Positions 36,202 through 43,090 of a DNA stretch of 64,000 nucleotides are shown in pieces. Source of the DNA: Janthinobacterium sp. GW458P (GTDB lineage: Bacteria > Pseudomonadota > Gammaproteobacteria > Burkholderiales > Burkholderiaceae_D); assembly GCF_002127585.1 (NCBI RefSeq), contig NZ_NEGZ01000016.1, positions 985 to 64,984 on the forward strand. The letters are read 5' to 3'. Every line of letters begins with the position of its first letter. Position 1 is the first letter of the stretch. Position numbers and translations under genes: made by a program. The notes beneath the pieces were generated by a model. It worked only from the letters and a program-made list of their open reading frames with translations. It was not told where the DNA came from and searched no databases.

Positions 36202-36485
36202 AGCGCTCCGTACAAATGCACAATTTAAACCCAGCGATTCGTGCTGTCGATGCAGAGGCTGTTCGTGCCATTTTTTGGTCGCGTGCGTCAATCTCAGCCC
36301 GTATTGTTGCTGTTATGGCGGCAGGTTTCCCCATGGAGCGCGCCAATAGCAGTCTAATGTCCTTTGATACGAGCGAGCGAGATATCGTTTGGAGCGCGCT
36401 TCAGAATTTGCTTTGCGAGCTTACCGCTATACAAAAATGCATGTGCGGCGGGCATGCCTCCAACGTGGCAAGTAAGGTACATTGA
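36198..36485 (+). CDS. Phage protein of unknown function (95 aa)
   Basis: A small protein, ATGA-coupled to the previous gene and TGATG-coupled to the replication gene. The sequence has a helical middle (AVRAIFWSRASISARIVAVM) and a Cys-containing end (CMCGG). Family not recognised; its existence is supported mainly by the unbroken translational coupling. Confidence 0.65.
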   Translation: MKRSVQMHNLNPAIRAVDAEAVRAIFWSRASISARIVAVMAAGFPMERANSSLMSFDTSERDIVWSALQNLLCELTAIQKCMCGGHASNVASKVH

Positions 36486-38254
36486 TGCTGGACATGGGGA
36501 TTCCGTCGCGCATGGCCAATGCCGTGCATCGTCTTTTTGGCGGCCTCAATGAGCGTCGTCAGAGGGTTGTCGATGCGGTGCTGAACGACGATCTGCGTTT
36601 GCCGCTGGTCGACTTGTGGGGCGCAATGACTTCGCCTGCCGCGATTACCACAGCAGCAGTCCAGGCCGCACGCGAATGCTACCAGGTCTGTGAGCGAGTG
36701 CAGACGACTGACGGTATCGAGGCCGGTATTGCCGAGATATGCGCCAGACGCGGCGTGGCCGTGCCGGTGGCCCGAACCGTGGCCGGATACATCGCCCGTG
36801 CCGTGGATAAGTGTTGGTGGCGCCGGGCGCTGCGCCGCGAACTAATTCGCCGGTTTGAGTATACCTCTATCCAGCTAGGTTTGACCCATGTGTCCGCTGA
36901 CCCATATATCAGTCGCGAAACGTGTCTGGCGCAGGCCGCACAAAACTACGCTAACCAGAAAATGCTGGAATCGGTCACGGCCACTAATGAGCACGGTGAC
37001 GTATACAGCTTGGCCGAACTGGCTGCGCTGGGAATGGGTAACAAGACGTTGCGTCGCGGCGAGTTGATGCTGCGCATACGCGGTTTTGAAGAAATAGCCA
37101 GCGCGATGCGTCATGTGGCCATGTTCTGGACGATCACATGCCCCAGCAAATTTCACTCGGTGGGTGGAACAAACGAGAAATACAACGGCGCCACGCCACG
37201 CGATGCACAGGACTACCTCGTCGCTGTGTGGGCACTTATCCGTTCGGCGCTGCACCGTCGCGGCATACAGCCGTATGGATTTCGCATTGCCGAGCCTCAC
37301 ACGGATGGATGCCCCCATTGGCACATGCTGCTTTTCGTTGCACCTGAACACCAGGATGAAATGGAGCGCGTGATCCATGCCTACGCTTTGGCCGAAGACG
37401 GCGACGAGGACGGCGCGGCAGCGAATCGCGTCAAGCTGGTGCGAATCGAGGCTGGTAAGGGTACGGCTGCCGGCTATATCGTTAAATACGTTAGCAAAAA
37501 TATCGACGGCACCGCCGTGGGCGATCACAAAACGTTTGAAAACGGCCAGACCTACATCATCGCTCCAGACCTGTTCGGTAATATGGAATTCACGGCATCG
37601 CAGCGCGTGACCTACTGGTCACAGGTATGGGGCATTCGCCAGTTCCAACAGATTGGCGGCGTGCCGGTGGGCGTATGGCGCGAGTTTCGCCGCCTGTCGG
37701 CTGAGTCTATACAGCACGCGCCGGAGGTAATCCGTGAGGCCTACCAGGCCGCCCAGAAAATCGATTCCGACGATCCATTATTAGCGCAGCAGTGCGATTT
37801 CGCCAGGTTTATACGAGCGATGGGCGGCCCGACATGCGGCCGCCGCGCCGTGATCAGGCTGGCGACACGAGCTGAGTCCATACAAGGCCGCTATGAGCTT
37901 GAGGACGCGCACAGGCCCGTAGGTGTGTATCTGGCGGCGCAGCCACATACCGTGTATGAATCGACGCGCTACGAGTGGACGATAGACAGGGAGCGCGCCG
38001 GGGTGGCCTTTGCCGTTCCTAGGACTAGTGTAAATAAGTATATGCAGCAGGCAAAAGCCGAACCAGCATATCAGCCAAAAAATAAATTTCCTGCTCCATC
38101 CTTTGATGATGGGCGCAGCTTTCACCCGGACACCGGCAAGCCTTGCATCAAGGTTGACCACGCTGGGCTTTACATGCGCCACAAGAAACGCCCGCCAGGT
38201 ACGCCAAGTGTGCACTTAACCTACCTGAGGGAAAGATATCAGAACTTCCACTAG
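36485..38254 (+). CDS. HUH replication-initiation endonuclease (phage GPA-like)
   Basis: A 589-residue rolling-circle initiator, functional equivalent of filamentous-phage pII but of the P2 gpA-like type. Motif 1 is FWTITCPSKFH. The metal-binding HxH is PHWHMLLF (His278, His280). The nicking motif GYIVKYVSKNI has two tyrosines (Tyr331 and Tyr335, YxxxY). It nicks the plus strand and rejoins it during replication. The ATG at 36485 (TGATG coupling) is preferred to TTG 36482. The N-terminal 150 residues are helical and less conserved. Confidence 0.92.
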   Translation: MLDMGIPSRMANAVHRLFGGLNERRQRVVDAVLNDDLRLPLVDLWGAMTSPAAITTAAVQAARECYQVCERVQTTDGIEAGIAEICARRGVAVPVARTVAGYIARAVDKCWWRRALRRELIRRFEYTSIQLGLTHVSADPYISRETCLAQAAQNYANQKMLESVTATNEHGDVYSLAELAALGMGNKTLRRGELMLRIRGFEEIASAMRHVAMFWTITCPSKFHSVGGTNEKYNGATPRDAQDYLVAVWALIRSALHRRGIQPYGFRIAEPHTDGCPHWHMLLFVAPEHQDEMERVIHAYALAEDGDEDGAAANRVKLVRIEAGKGTAAGYIVKYVSKNIDGTAVGDHKTFENGQTYIIAPDLFGNMEFTASQRVTYWSQVWGIRQFQQIGGVPVGVWREFRRLSAESIQHAPEVIREAYQAAQKIDSDDPLLAQQCDFARFIRAMGGPTCGRRAVIRLATRAESIQGRYELEDAHRPVGVYLAAQPHTVYESTRYEWTIDRERAGVAFAVPRTSVNKYMQQAKAEPAYQPKNKFPAPSFDDGRSFHPDTGKPCIKVDHAGLYMRHKKRPPGTPSVHLTYLRERYQNFH

Positions 38255-38307
38255 ATGTCAGTCATGGCCTTGCGCACGCCGCGTGCCTACTGAAGATTTT
38301 TATCAAG

Positions 38308-38336
38308 CGATTGCGCTTTGTACCGGCGCGCAATCG
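38308..38336. other. Hairpin between rep and the ssDNA-binding gene
   Basis: CGATTGCGC (38308-38316) pairs perfectly with GCGCAATCG (38328-38336) with an 11-nt loop. No T-run follows. It could be a terminator variant, a processing site or a replication signal. Confidence 0.45.
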
Positions 38337-38388
38337 TGAGAAGTACCACGCAAGCCGGAAATTATGCAGAAAGTTTAGGGGAATAGAA

Positions 38389-38727
38389 ATGGCGGAAGCG
38401 AACGTAATGATGAAGGTGGACGACAAGAAGGGCCATCAGGCAAGCAAGGTAATGCAGGTAATGGTGAGTGGTCGTATCGAGGGTTCCAAATCCTATGAGG
38501 GAAAGCGCTACACACAGGTGATCACGCCTGCAGCCGATGTCTATTCGCGGCCGCAGATGGTTGAGATTCGTAGCAAAGCTCGTCTGGGCGATAAGGGCGA
38601 GGAAATCTCAGTACCGTGTGCGCTGGGCGGTTTCCAGCGCAAGCCGTATGAAACGAAGGATAAGCAAACCGGTGAGGTTGTGAAGGTAGTGCCGGTTGAG
38701 CATACGCTCGATCTCATCGAAGAATAA
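38389..38727 (+). CDS. Single-stranded DNA-binding protein (pV-like)
   Basis: 112 residues, small and beta-rich, without signal or membrane segment. It lies just after the replication gene, as the pV-type protein does, and would coat plus-strand DNA before packaging. The core reads VMQVMVSGRIEGSKSYEGKR, then PQMVEIRSKARLGDKG. The assignment rests on position, size and general resemblance to inovirus/Pf-type ssDNA-binding proteins. ATG 38389 follows AGGGGAA. Confidence 0.75.
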   Translation: MAEANVMMKVDDKKGHQASKVMQVMVSGRIEGSKSYEGKRYTQVITPAADVYSRPQMVEIRSKARLGDKGEEISVPCALGGFQRKPYETKDKQTGEVVKVVPVEHTLDLIEE

Positions 38728-38748
38728 TGGTTGCTAGGCGAGGAAGAC

Positions 38749-38835
38749 ATGGATGCTGTTTCATCTGAAGTTGTGATTTCAATTGCAGTTGTTGTCTTGT
38801 TCGCTCTCGGTTGGATTGCGGGAGGCCAACGATGA
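38749..38835 (+). CDS. Tiny membrane protein (28 aa)
   Basis: A 28-residue reading frame with a GAGGAAG ribosome site and one hydrophobic helix (VVISIAVVVLFALGWIAG). It is ATGA-coupled to the next small gene. Position and size resemble minor capsid proteins pVII/pIX of filamentous phages. Confidence 0.7.
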   Translation: MDAVSSEVVISIAVVVLFALGWIAGGQR

Positions 38836-38942
38836 CCGGCCTGTTCAAGTCGCTCGGGCCGATCCTATTCCTGACAGGACTATTTGTCGCCGCCGTATAT
38901 CTTGTCAAGTACGTCATTCATCGGATTGTGGACCACAAATGA
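38832..38942 (+). CDS. Tiny membrane protein (36 aa)
   Basis: Coupled to its neighbours on both sides by ATGA. One helix (ILFLTGLFVAAVYLVKYVI) is followed by a basic tail (HRIVDHK), the charge pattern of a filamentous-phage minor coat protein. Confidence 0.7.
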   Translation: MTGLFKSLGPILFLTGLFVAAVYLVKYVIHRIVDHK

Positions 38943-39046
38943 CCATTTACCAGGTTGTCGGCTACTGCCTAACTGCGTTCGGCCTGGGCTATGCGGGAGG
39001 CGCGATTCGACGTATTGCGCGTCAGGCTATCGAGTCGCTTGATTAA
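38939..39046 (+). CDS. Tiny membrane protein (35 aa)
   Basis: The third member of the ATGA-coupled trio. A weakly hydrophobic segment (VVGYCLTAFGLGYAGGAI) is followed by a basic RRIARQ region. A terminator lies 37 bp after its stop. Candidate minor virion component. Confidence 0.68.
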   Translation: MTIYQVVGYCLTAFGLGYAGGAIRRIARQAIESLD

Positions 39047-39082
39047 GCCTGTGATTTGTCACGATAAAGTTTTCGAAGCACT

Positions 39083-39109
39083 CCCCGGCATTGCCAAACC
39101 GGGGTTTTA
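39083..39109 (+). terminator. Terminator before the major coat gene
   Basis: CCCCGG (39083-39088) pairs with CCGGGG (39099-39104) and is followed by TTTTATT. It separates the minor-protein genes from the coat gene. Confidence 0.82.
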
Positions 39110-39136
39110 TTAACGGCATTTTTTAGAGAGTCACAC

Positions 39137-39352
39137 ATGAAAGTAATCACTAAACAGGCGCTGGTTGCCGCTTCCGCAATGGCCGCTACCGGTGCAGCCT
39201 TCGCAGCTGGCGATCCGGGCGTTGAGGCCATTACTGCGCTGTCCGCGCAGGCGCAAACTTATATCACTGCTGCTTTCGCGGTCGCCGTGTTGGTTGCGGG
39301 GGGCTTCTGGGGCATCAAGATGATGAAGAAAGCGTTTGGTAAAGCTGGCTAA
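39137..39352 (+). CDS. Major coat protein (pVIII-like)
   Basis: A 71-residue preprotein: signal peptide with cleavage after FAA or FA (about residue 23). The mature coat is about 48 residues with an acidic N-terminus (GDPGVEAITALSAQAQ), a membrane helix (AAFAVAVLVAGGFWGIK) and a basic C-terminus (MMKKAFGKAG) that contacts DNA. This is the classic layout of inovirus major coat proteins. It is bracketed by two terminators. The ribosome site is AGAGAG. Confidence 0.93.
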   Translation: MKVITKQALVAASAMAATGAAFAAGDPGVEAITALSAQAQTYITAAFAVAVLVAGGFWGIKMMKKAFGKAG

Positions 39353-39373
39353 TCTTTTTCCCGATTTACCTTG

Positions 39374-39402
39374 CGGCCAGCGTTTAATCACGTGGCCGTT
39401 TT
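39374..39402 (+). terminator. Terminator after the major coat gene
   Basis: CGGCCA (39374-39379) pairs with TGGCCG (39393-39398), followed by TTTTA. With the upstream terminator it makes the coat gene an isolated unit. Confidence 0.7.
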
Positions 39403-39418
39403 ATATGGCATCCACTCC

Positions 39419-40990
39419 ATGGCATCGTTCAAGAAAACTGTCGTCATCCTATTTGTATCTGCCACGCTTGCGTTCGTGCCAATCCGGTCTCAGGCGATTG
39501 TTCCATTGATTGCGGGCTGGCTTTTAGAGATCACGTACGGTTCTATTCTCATCAGCGATATTGTTGCCGGGGTGACTGGCACGATATCTGCAATTTTTTG
39601 GTATGAGTGCAATAAGTTTGGAAGTATCAATACGAGTGTGTGTAATAACAAGCCTCCATCGATGCCTGCCGCACAGGCTCCCAAGCCAGCTATCACCGTT
39701 AGTCTTAAGCCTGATGCAAAACGAGAAAATCCCGATCCAAAGAAGTTCTCCGACCCGGCCCCAGGTAGTGGCAAGCGCGATGTGACGCCGAAACCGCAGA
39801 TTGCAGCTAGCGGTAATCCACCCCCTCCACCTCCTGCCGGTCCGATTAGCATTGGTGTCTTTGCACAAAATCCGTCCGAACCGCACAACGATCCTTCTGC
39901 TGAGTCTACCCGTATTTGGATGGCCAAACAGTCACATGCCTATGGAGATGGGTATGTTGCCGGTGTTATTACCGTCAAGCAGATGTTTGCGCCAGACCGC
40001 GCTTTTCCTTTTGTCGCCAAAGTTGTCACATGCAGGTTTCGTCCAGATATTAATCCTAGCTCCGAAGAAGGGTTGGCTGAGGGCGCTGATTGTCTGGCAA
40101 AAGCAGACGCGAGTAATGCTGCCCTAGAAGCGCGTTATCTTACGTCTGCTCGCGATTCATATTGGATTCGCATTCCCTCAGAAGGGTTACGCCCAGGTGA
40201 CCTTAACGTTAGCACTGATGTTAGAGGCAAAGCTGTTGTGTTCTATGATCAGGCCCGTGATGTCGATGTTAGCTGCGATCCTGGCTACAGTGCGTCGGCT
40301 TCTGATTCGAGCAAGTGTGATCTCACGAATGTATCTGCGGTGAAGAAGCCTGCCGATACAACTTGTGAAATTTTGTTCGACCCTGCGACTAAGCAAATGT
40401 TGACGGATAAGGCGAACCCGGCGTGTGATGGTTTGTCCGATACGGCCAAACTGACGCTTGCATCCCAGGACGGTTCTCAATCCATCGAGGTGGGCGCCAA
40501 CGCTGGTAATGGATTCGACATCAGCATTACCAAGTCGGATGGCAGCAAGACGGGCCTCGACACTGGAGTGTACGATCCTGGAACCGGGGGCTATGTCATC
40601 GTTCACGTCAACATTACGCCTCCCGAGAAACCCGACAAAGGCTTGGGTTGTGGTGGGCCTGGTCAAAGCGCGTGCAGCGTTGAGTTTGCACGCGACGATG
40701 CCACTAGTGTCAAGTCCAGTGATACCAACGCCGCCAACCGGACTGCCGACACAGGCATGAAAGGTAAGCTTGATGCGATTAGCTCAAGTCAGTTCAACTG
40801 GTCTTTTATTCCCTCGATACCTACGGCAGTCTGTAAAAATCCCTCGCTCAAAAGTCCCATAGGCAACGTTACTATCAACATGGATATTTGCGTCTGGTTT
40901 GACCGTCTCTCGTTCTTTATCAACGCTGTGCTTGGCGTGCTGTGTGTTTACGGCTGCGTTAACCAAATTCAGTCTGCCATTCGGGACTGA
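39419..40990 (+). CDS. Adsorption/minor coat protein, pIII-like with TspB-type C-terminus
   Basis: 523 residues. A signal peptide (cleavage near RSQA) precedes a variable extracellular region with a PPPPPP linker at about residue 140 and several Cys pairs. The last ~75 residues form a conserved unit, FNWSFIPSIPTAVC, then MDICVWFDRLSFFINAVLG and a C-terminal membrane helix. This matches the pIII role: receptor binding outside, anchoring in the virion tip. The C-terminal unit resembles the TspB-related domain of betaproteobacterial inoviruses and is repeated in the next gene. ATG 39419 was chosen for its signal peptide. Confidence 0.83.
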   Translation: MASFKKTVVILFVSATLAFVPIRSQAIVPLIAGWLLEITYGSILISDIVAGVTGTISAIFWYECNKFGSINTSVCNNKPPSMPAAQAPKPAITVSLKPDAKRENPDPKKFSDPAPGSGKRDVTPKPQIAASGNPPPPPPAGPISIGVFAQNPSEPHNDPSAESTRIWMAKQSHAYGDGYVAGVITVKQMFAPDRAFPFVAKVVTCRFRPDINPSSEEGLAEGADCLAKADASNAALEARYLTSARDSYWIRIPSEGLRPGDLNVSTDVRGKAVVFYDQARDVDVSCDPGYSASASDSSKCDLTNVSAVKKPADTTCEILFDPATKQMLTDKANPACDGLSDTAKLTLASQDGSQSIEVGANAGNGFDISITKSDGSKTGLDTGVYDPGTGGYVIVHVNITPPEKPDKGLGCGGPGQSACSVEFARDDATSVKSSDTNAANRTADTGMKGKLDAISSSQFNWSFIPSIPTAVCKNPSLKSPIGNVTINMDICVWFDRLSFFINAVLGVLCVYGCVNQIQSAIRD

Positions 40991-40992
40991 TC

Positions 40993-41424
40993 ATGAGGCG
41001 ACTCCCTTTCCTAATGCTGGGTTTATCCGTCATAGGCCTTGCGATGACAGCCTCGGTCAATGCACAGACTACTAGCTCGGCATGTGGCGGCTCTTCGCAG
41101 CCTCGTTGCCAAGTCACGGCACCTGCCGATCAAGCCACAACCGATTACACGAAATCAAATACGGACAATATTGGCTCTTGGAATACTTATTCTCAGTCGC
41201 AGGTCAATGTCGCATCGAGTCGTTTCACTTGGTCGTTCATTCCTAGAATTCCGACTGCGGCCTGCGTCAATCCCATGATCGATAGCCCCAATGGTAGTGG
41301 TGCGGTGATGATGGACATTTGCTCCCCGCTCGCCACCTTTCAGACGTTCATTAATGGCGTCTTGGCTTTCTTCTGTCTGCTGGGCTGTGTCCAGCAAATC
41401 CGGGCCGCACTGGCCGTCAACTAG
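40993..41424 (+). CDS. Short paralogue of the pIII-like C-terminal domain
   Basis: 143 residues: a signal peptide (cleavage near SVNA), a CGGSSQPRC segment, then the same unit as the previous gene's C-terminus (FTWSFIPRIPTAAC, MDICSPLATFQTFINGVLA) and a final membrane helix ending CVQQIRAAL. The preceding protein ends CVNQIQSAI. It looks like a pIII anchor without the receptor-binding part. It starts 2 bp after the previous stop. Confidence 0.83.
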   Translation: MRRLPFLMLGLSVIGLAMTASVNAQTTSSACGGSSQPRCQVTAPADQATTDYTKSNTDNIGSWNTYSQSQVNVASSRFTWSFIPRIPTAACVNPMIDSPNGSGAVMMDICSPLATFQTFINGVLAFFCLLGCVQQIRAALAVN

Positions 41425-41434
41425 GAGCATCATC

Positions 41435-41737
41435 ATGTGGGCAACTCTTATTGGTTATCTCGGTTTCGAGAACACCGCCAAAGTCGGGATGCGCGTTTGG
41501 GCAGTCACCACGCTAACGGCGATGGTCGCCGCGCTGTGGGCCGCTGGCCAAGTCTGCGCAAACGTTGTTTGCGGTCCCGTCATTCAAGGCATTAGCCAGT
41601 CTCACCCTAACTTCGCAGTGGGCTTGTCGCTTGCATTCAACCCGGTCACGTACACGCTCGCCAGCGTCTATTGCAGCGTGTGGGCAGCATGCGCCCTATA
41701 CACGTACAAGAAAACGATCCTCGATAAGTTGATTTGA
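41435..41737 (+). CDS. Membrane protein, pVI-like minor coat
   Basis: A 100-residue hydrophobic protein with two or three helices (LTAMVAALWAAGQVC, TLASVYCSVWAACALY) and a basic end (TYKKTILDKLI). It sits between the pIII-like genes and Zot, the position of gene VI, whose product caps the virion with pIII. The ATG at 41435 follows TAGGAG. A degenerate copy of its last 32 codons continues in the same frame after the stop. Confidence 0.75.
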   Translation: MWATLIGYLGFENTAKVGMRVWAVTTLTAMVAALWAAGQVCANVVCGPVIQGISQSHPNFAVGLSLAFNPVTYTLASVYCSVWAACALYTYKKTILDKLI

Positions 41738-41836
41738 CATGGTCGTCTCTACGATCTGGCGAGCCGCTACTTGTCCGCTGACGCGGTATGTCAGTTTTAC
41801 ATCTACAAGAAACGCACTTTAGATAAATTGGTTTAA
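41738..41836 (+). pseudogene. In-frame degenerate duplicate of the pVI-like C-terminus
   Basis: Directly after the TGA at 41735-41737 the same frame stays open for 32 codons to TAA 41834-41836. It reads RLYDLASRYLSADAVCQFYIYKKRTLDKLV in two overlapping parts: LYDLASRYLSADAVCQFY and IYKKRTLDKLV. The real gene ends VTYTLASVYCSVWAACALY and TYKKTILDKLI. The match indicates an old tandem duplication, or a C-terminal extension that would be reached only by stop readthrough. Confidence 0.75.
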
Positions 41837-41934
41837 TGATGGTCATTTATAAATTTTTTTTGGTTTTTTTGGCTGGCTTGGTTGTTGGTTTTCTTATCGG
41901 CTTGTTCTCGTCTAAGCACTATTGGAGACTGTGA
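41836..41934 (+). CDS. Tiny membrane protein upstream of zot (32 aa)
   Basis: The ATG at 41836 overlaps the preceding TAA. One strongly hydrophobic helix (FFLVFLAGLVVGFLIGLF) is followed by a basic tail (SSKHYWRL). It ends 1 bp before the zot start. T-rich codon use differs from its neighbours. Possibly an assembly or coat accessory protein. Confidence 0.6.
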   Translation: MMVIYKFFLVFLAGLVVGFLIGLFSSKHYWRL

Positions 41935-41935
41935 T

Positions 41936-43090
41936 ATGGCTGTCTACGCAATCACCGGCAAGCTCGGAAGCGGCAAGGGCAAGGGCGCGATGAAGCTATT
42001 GCGCGACTACCTGCGCGCTGGCAAGCGCGTTGCGACAAACTGTGACGTGTTCATGGAGCATATGATGCCAGGGCAGTCGAAGCAGACCGTTATTCGCGTA
42101 CCGGATAAACCCACGTCGGCGGACCTGTACGCCATCGGCTCAGGCAACCACTTCATCGACTTCGAGCCTGTGCTCAAATATTCCGCCAAGGGGTTCGAGT
42201 ACACACCGCCCGCGCCGCAGCTTCTCCCCGGTTTCGATGAGTCGCACAACGGGGCGCTATTCCTCGACGAATGCGCGTCCTGGTTGAATAGCCGGGACTT
42301 CCAAGCTGGCGGACGTAAGGAGCTGCTGGAATGGGCGATCCATGCACGTAAGTACGGATGGGATGTGTACTTCATCTGCCAGAACATCAGCCAGATTGAC
42401 AAGCAGCTGCGTGACAGCCTGTTCGAGTACGTGGTGCGTATGAGCCGCCTCGACCGAATGAAAGTGCCGTTTGTTTCGGCCGCGTTCAAGCTGATCACGG
42501 CAGGCCTCAGCGACGGATCACTGCCTCGCATGCATATCGGCGTGGTGCGCCTCGGTTGCTCTCCGGATGGCGTCGTAGCCGACCGCTGGCACTTCCGGGG
42601 TGATGACCTGAACCGGGCCTATAACACCACACAAGTGTTCTCGGACAGCTACCCGCATGCTATCCATTGCTTGCTACCTAGCTGGCACTTGCAGTCACGC
42701 ACCGGCATCCGTCCTGGCTTCGTTGGCCCTGTACGTATTCCCCAGGACTACGAACTTCTCGCAGTCCGCCCGATTCCTCCCAAACCACCGCACAAGCACA
42801 TGACCAAGTTTCTCGCAATCGCTCTAATATTTGGCCTCGTACTCGGGGGCGTAGGCTCTCATGTACTTGGGCCGATGTTTTTCACCCCCTCTGCCGCCGT
42901 GGCCGATGCCGCCAAGCCTGCCAAGTTCTCCGAGACCGTTACCGGCAAAGGGTTTCTCACCAATTCCGGTTCTGTGAGCGTGGTTCTTTCCGATGGCCGT
43001 GTTGTATCGCCCCTTCACTTCAAGTCTGGTGCCAGCGGCTGGGAGGCTGAAATCGAGACAGGGCTGTGGGTCAGAGGAGGTGCGCAATGA
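41936..43090 (+). CDS. zot: Zot/pI-like phage assembly ATPase
   Basis: 384 residues. The cytoplasmic ATPase domain has Walker A GKLGSGKGKG (8-17) and Walker B ALFLDECASW. A membrane helix (FLAIALIFGLVLGGVGSHVL, about 305-325) and a periplasmic C-terminus follow. pI/Zot proteins drive extrusion and contact the secretin. The gene overlaps the pIV-like gene by ATGA, which supports joint assembly. The name Zot comes from the Vibrio CTXphi homologue and does not imply toxicity. Confidence 0.93.
   Translation: MAVYAITGKLGSGKGKGAMKLLRDYLRAGKRVATNCDVFMEHMMPGQSKQTVIRVPDKPTSADLYAIGSGNHFIDFEPVLKYSAKGFEYTPPAPQLLPGFDESHNGALFLDECASWLNSRDFQAGGRKELLEWAIHARKYGWDVYFICQNISQIDKQLRDSLFEYVVRMSRLDRMKVPFVSAAFKLITAGLSDGSLPRMHIGVVRLGCSPDGVVADRWHFRGDDLNRAYNTTQVFSDSYPHAIHCLLPSWHLQSRTGIRPGFVGPVRIPQDYELLAVRPIPPKPPHKHMTKFLAIALIFGLVLGGVGSHVLGPMFFTPSAAVADAAKPAKFSETVTGKGFLTNSGSVSVVLSDGRVVSPLHFKSGASGWEAEIETGLWVRGGAQ

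Noticed and set aside
41739-41822. Separate small gene from ATG 41739
   Set aside because: The other frame of the same stretch is a clear copy of the neighbouring gene's end, which explains the sequence better.
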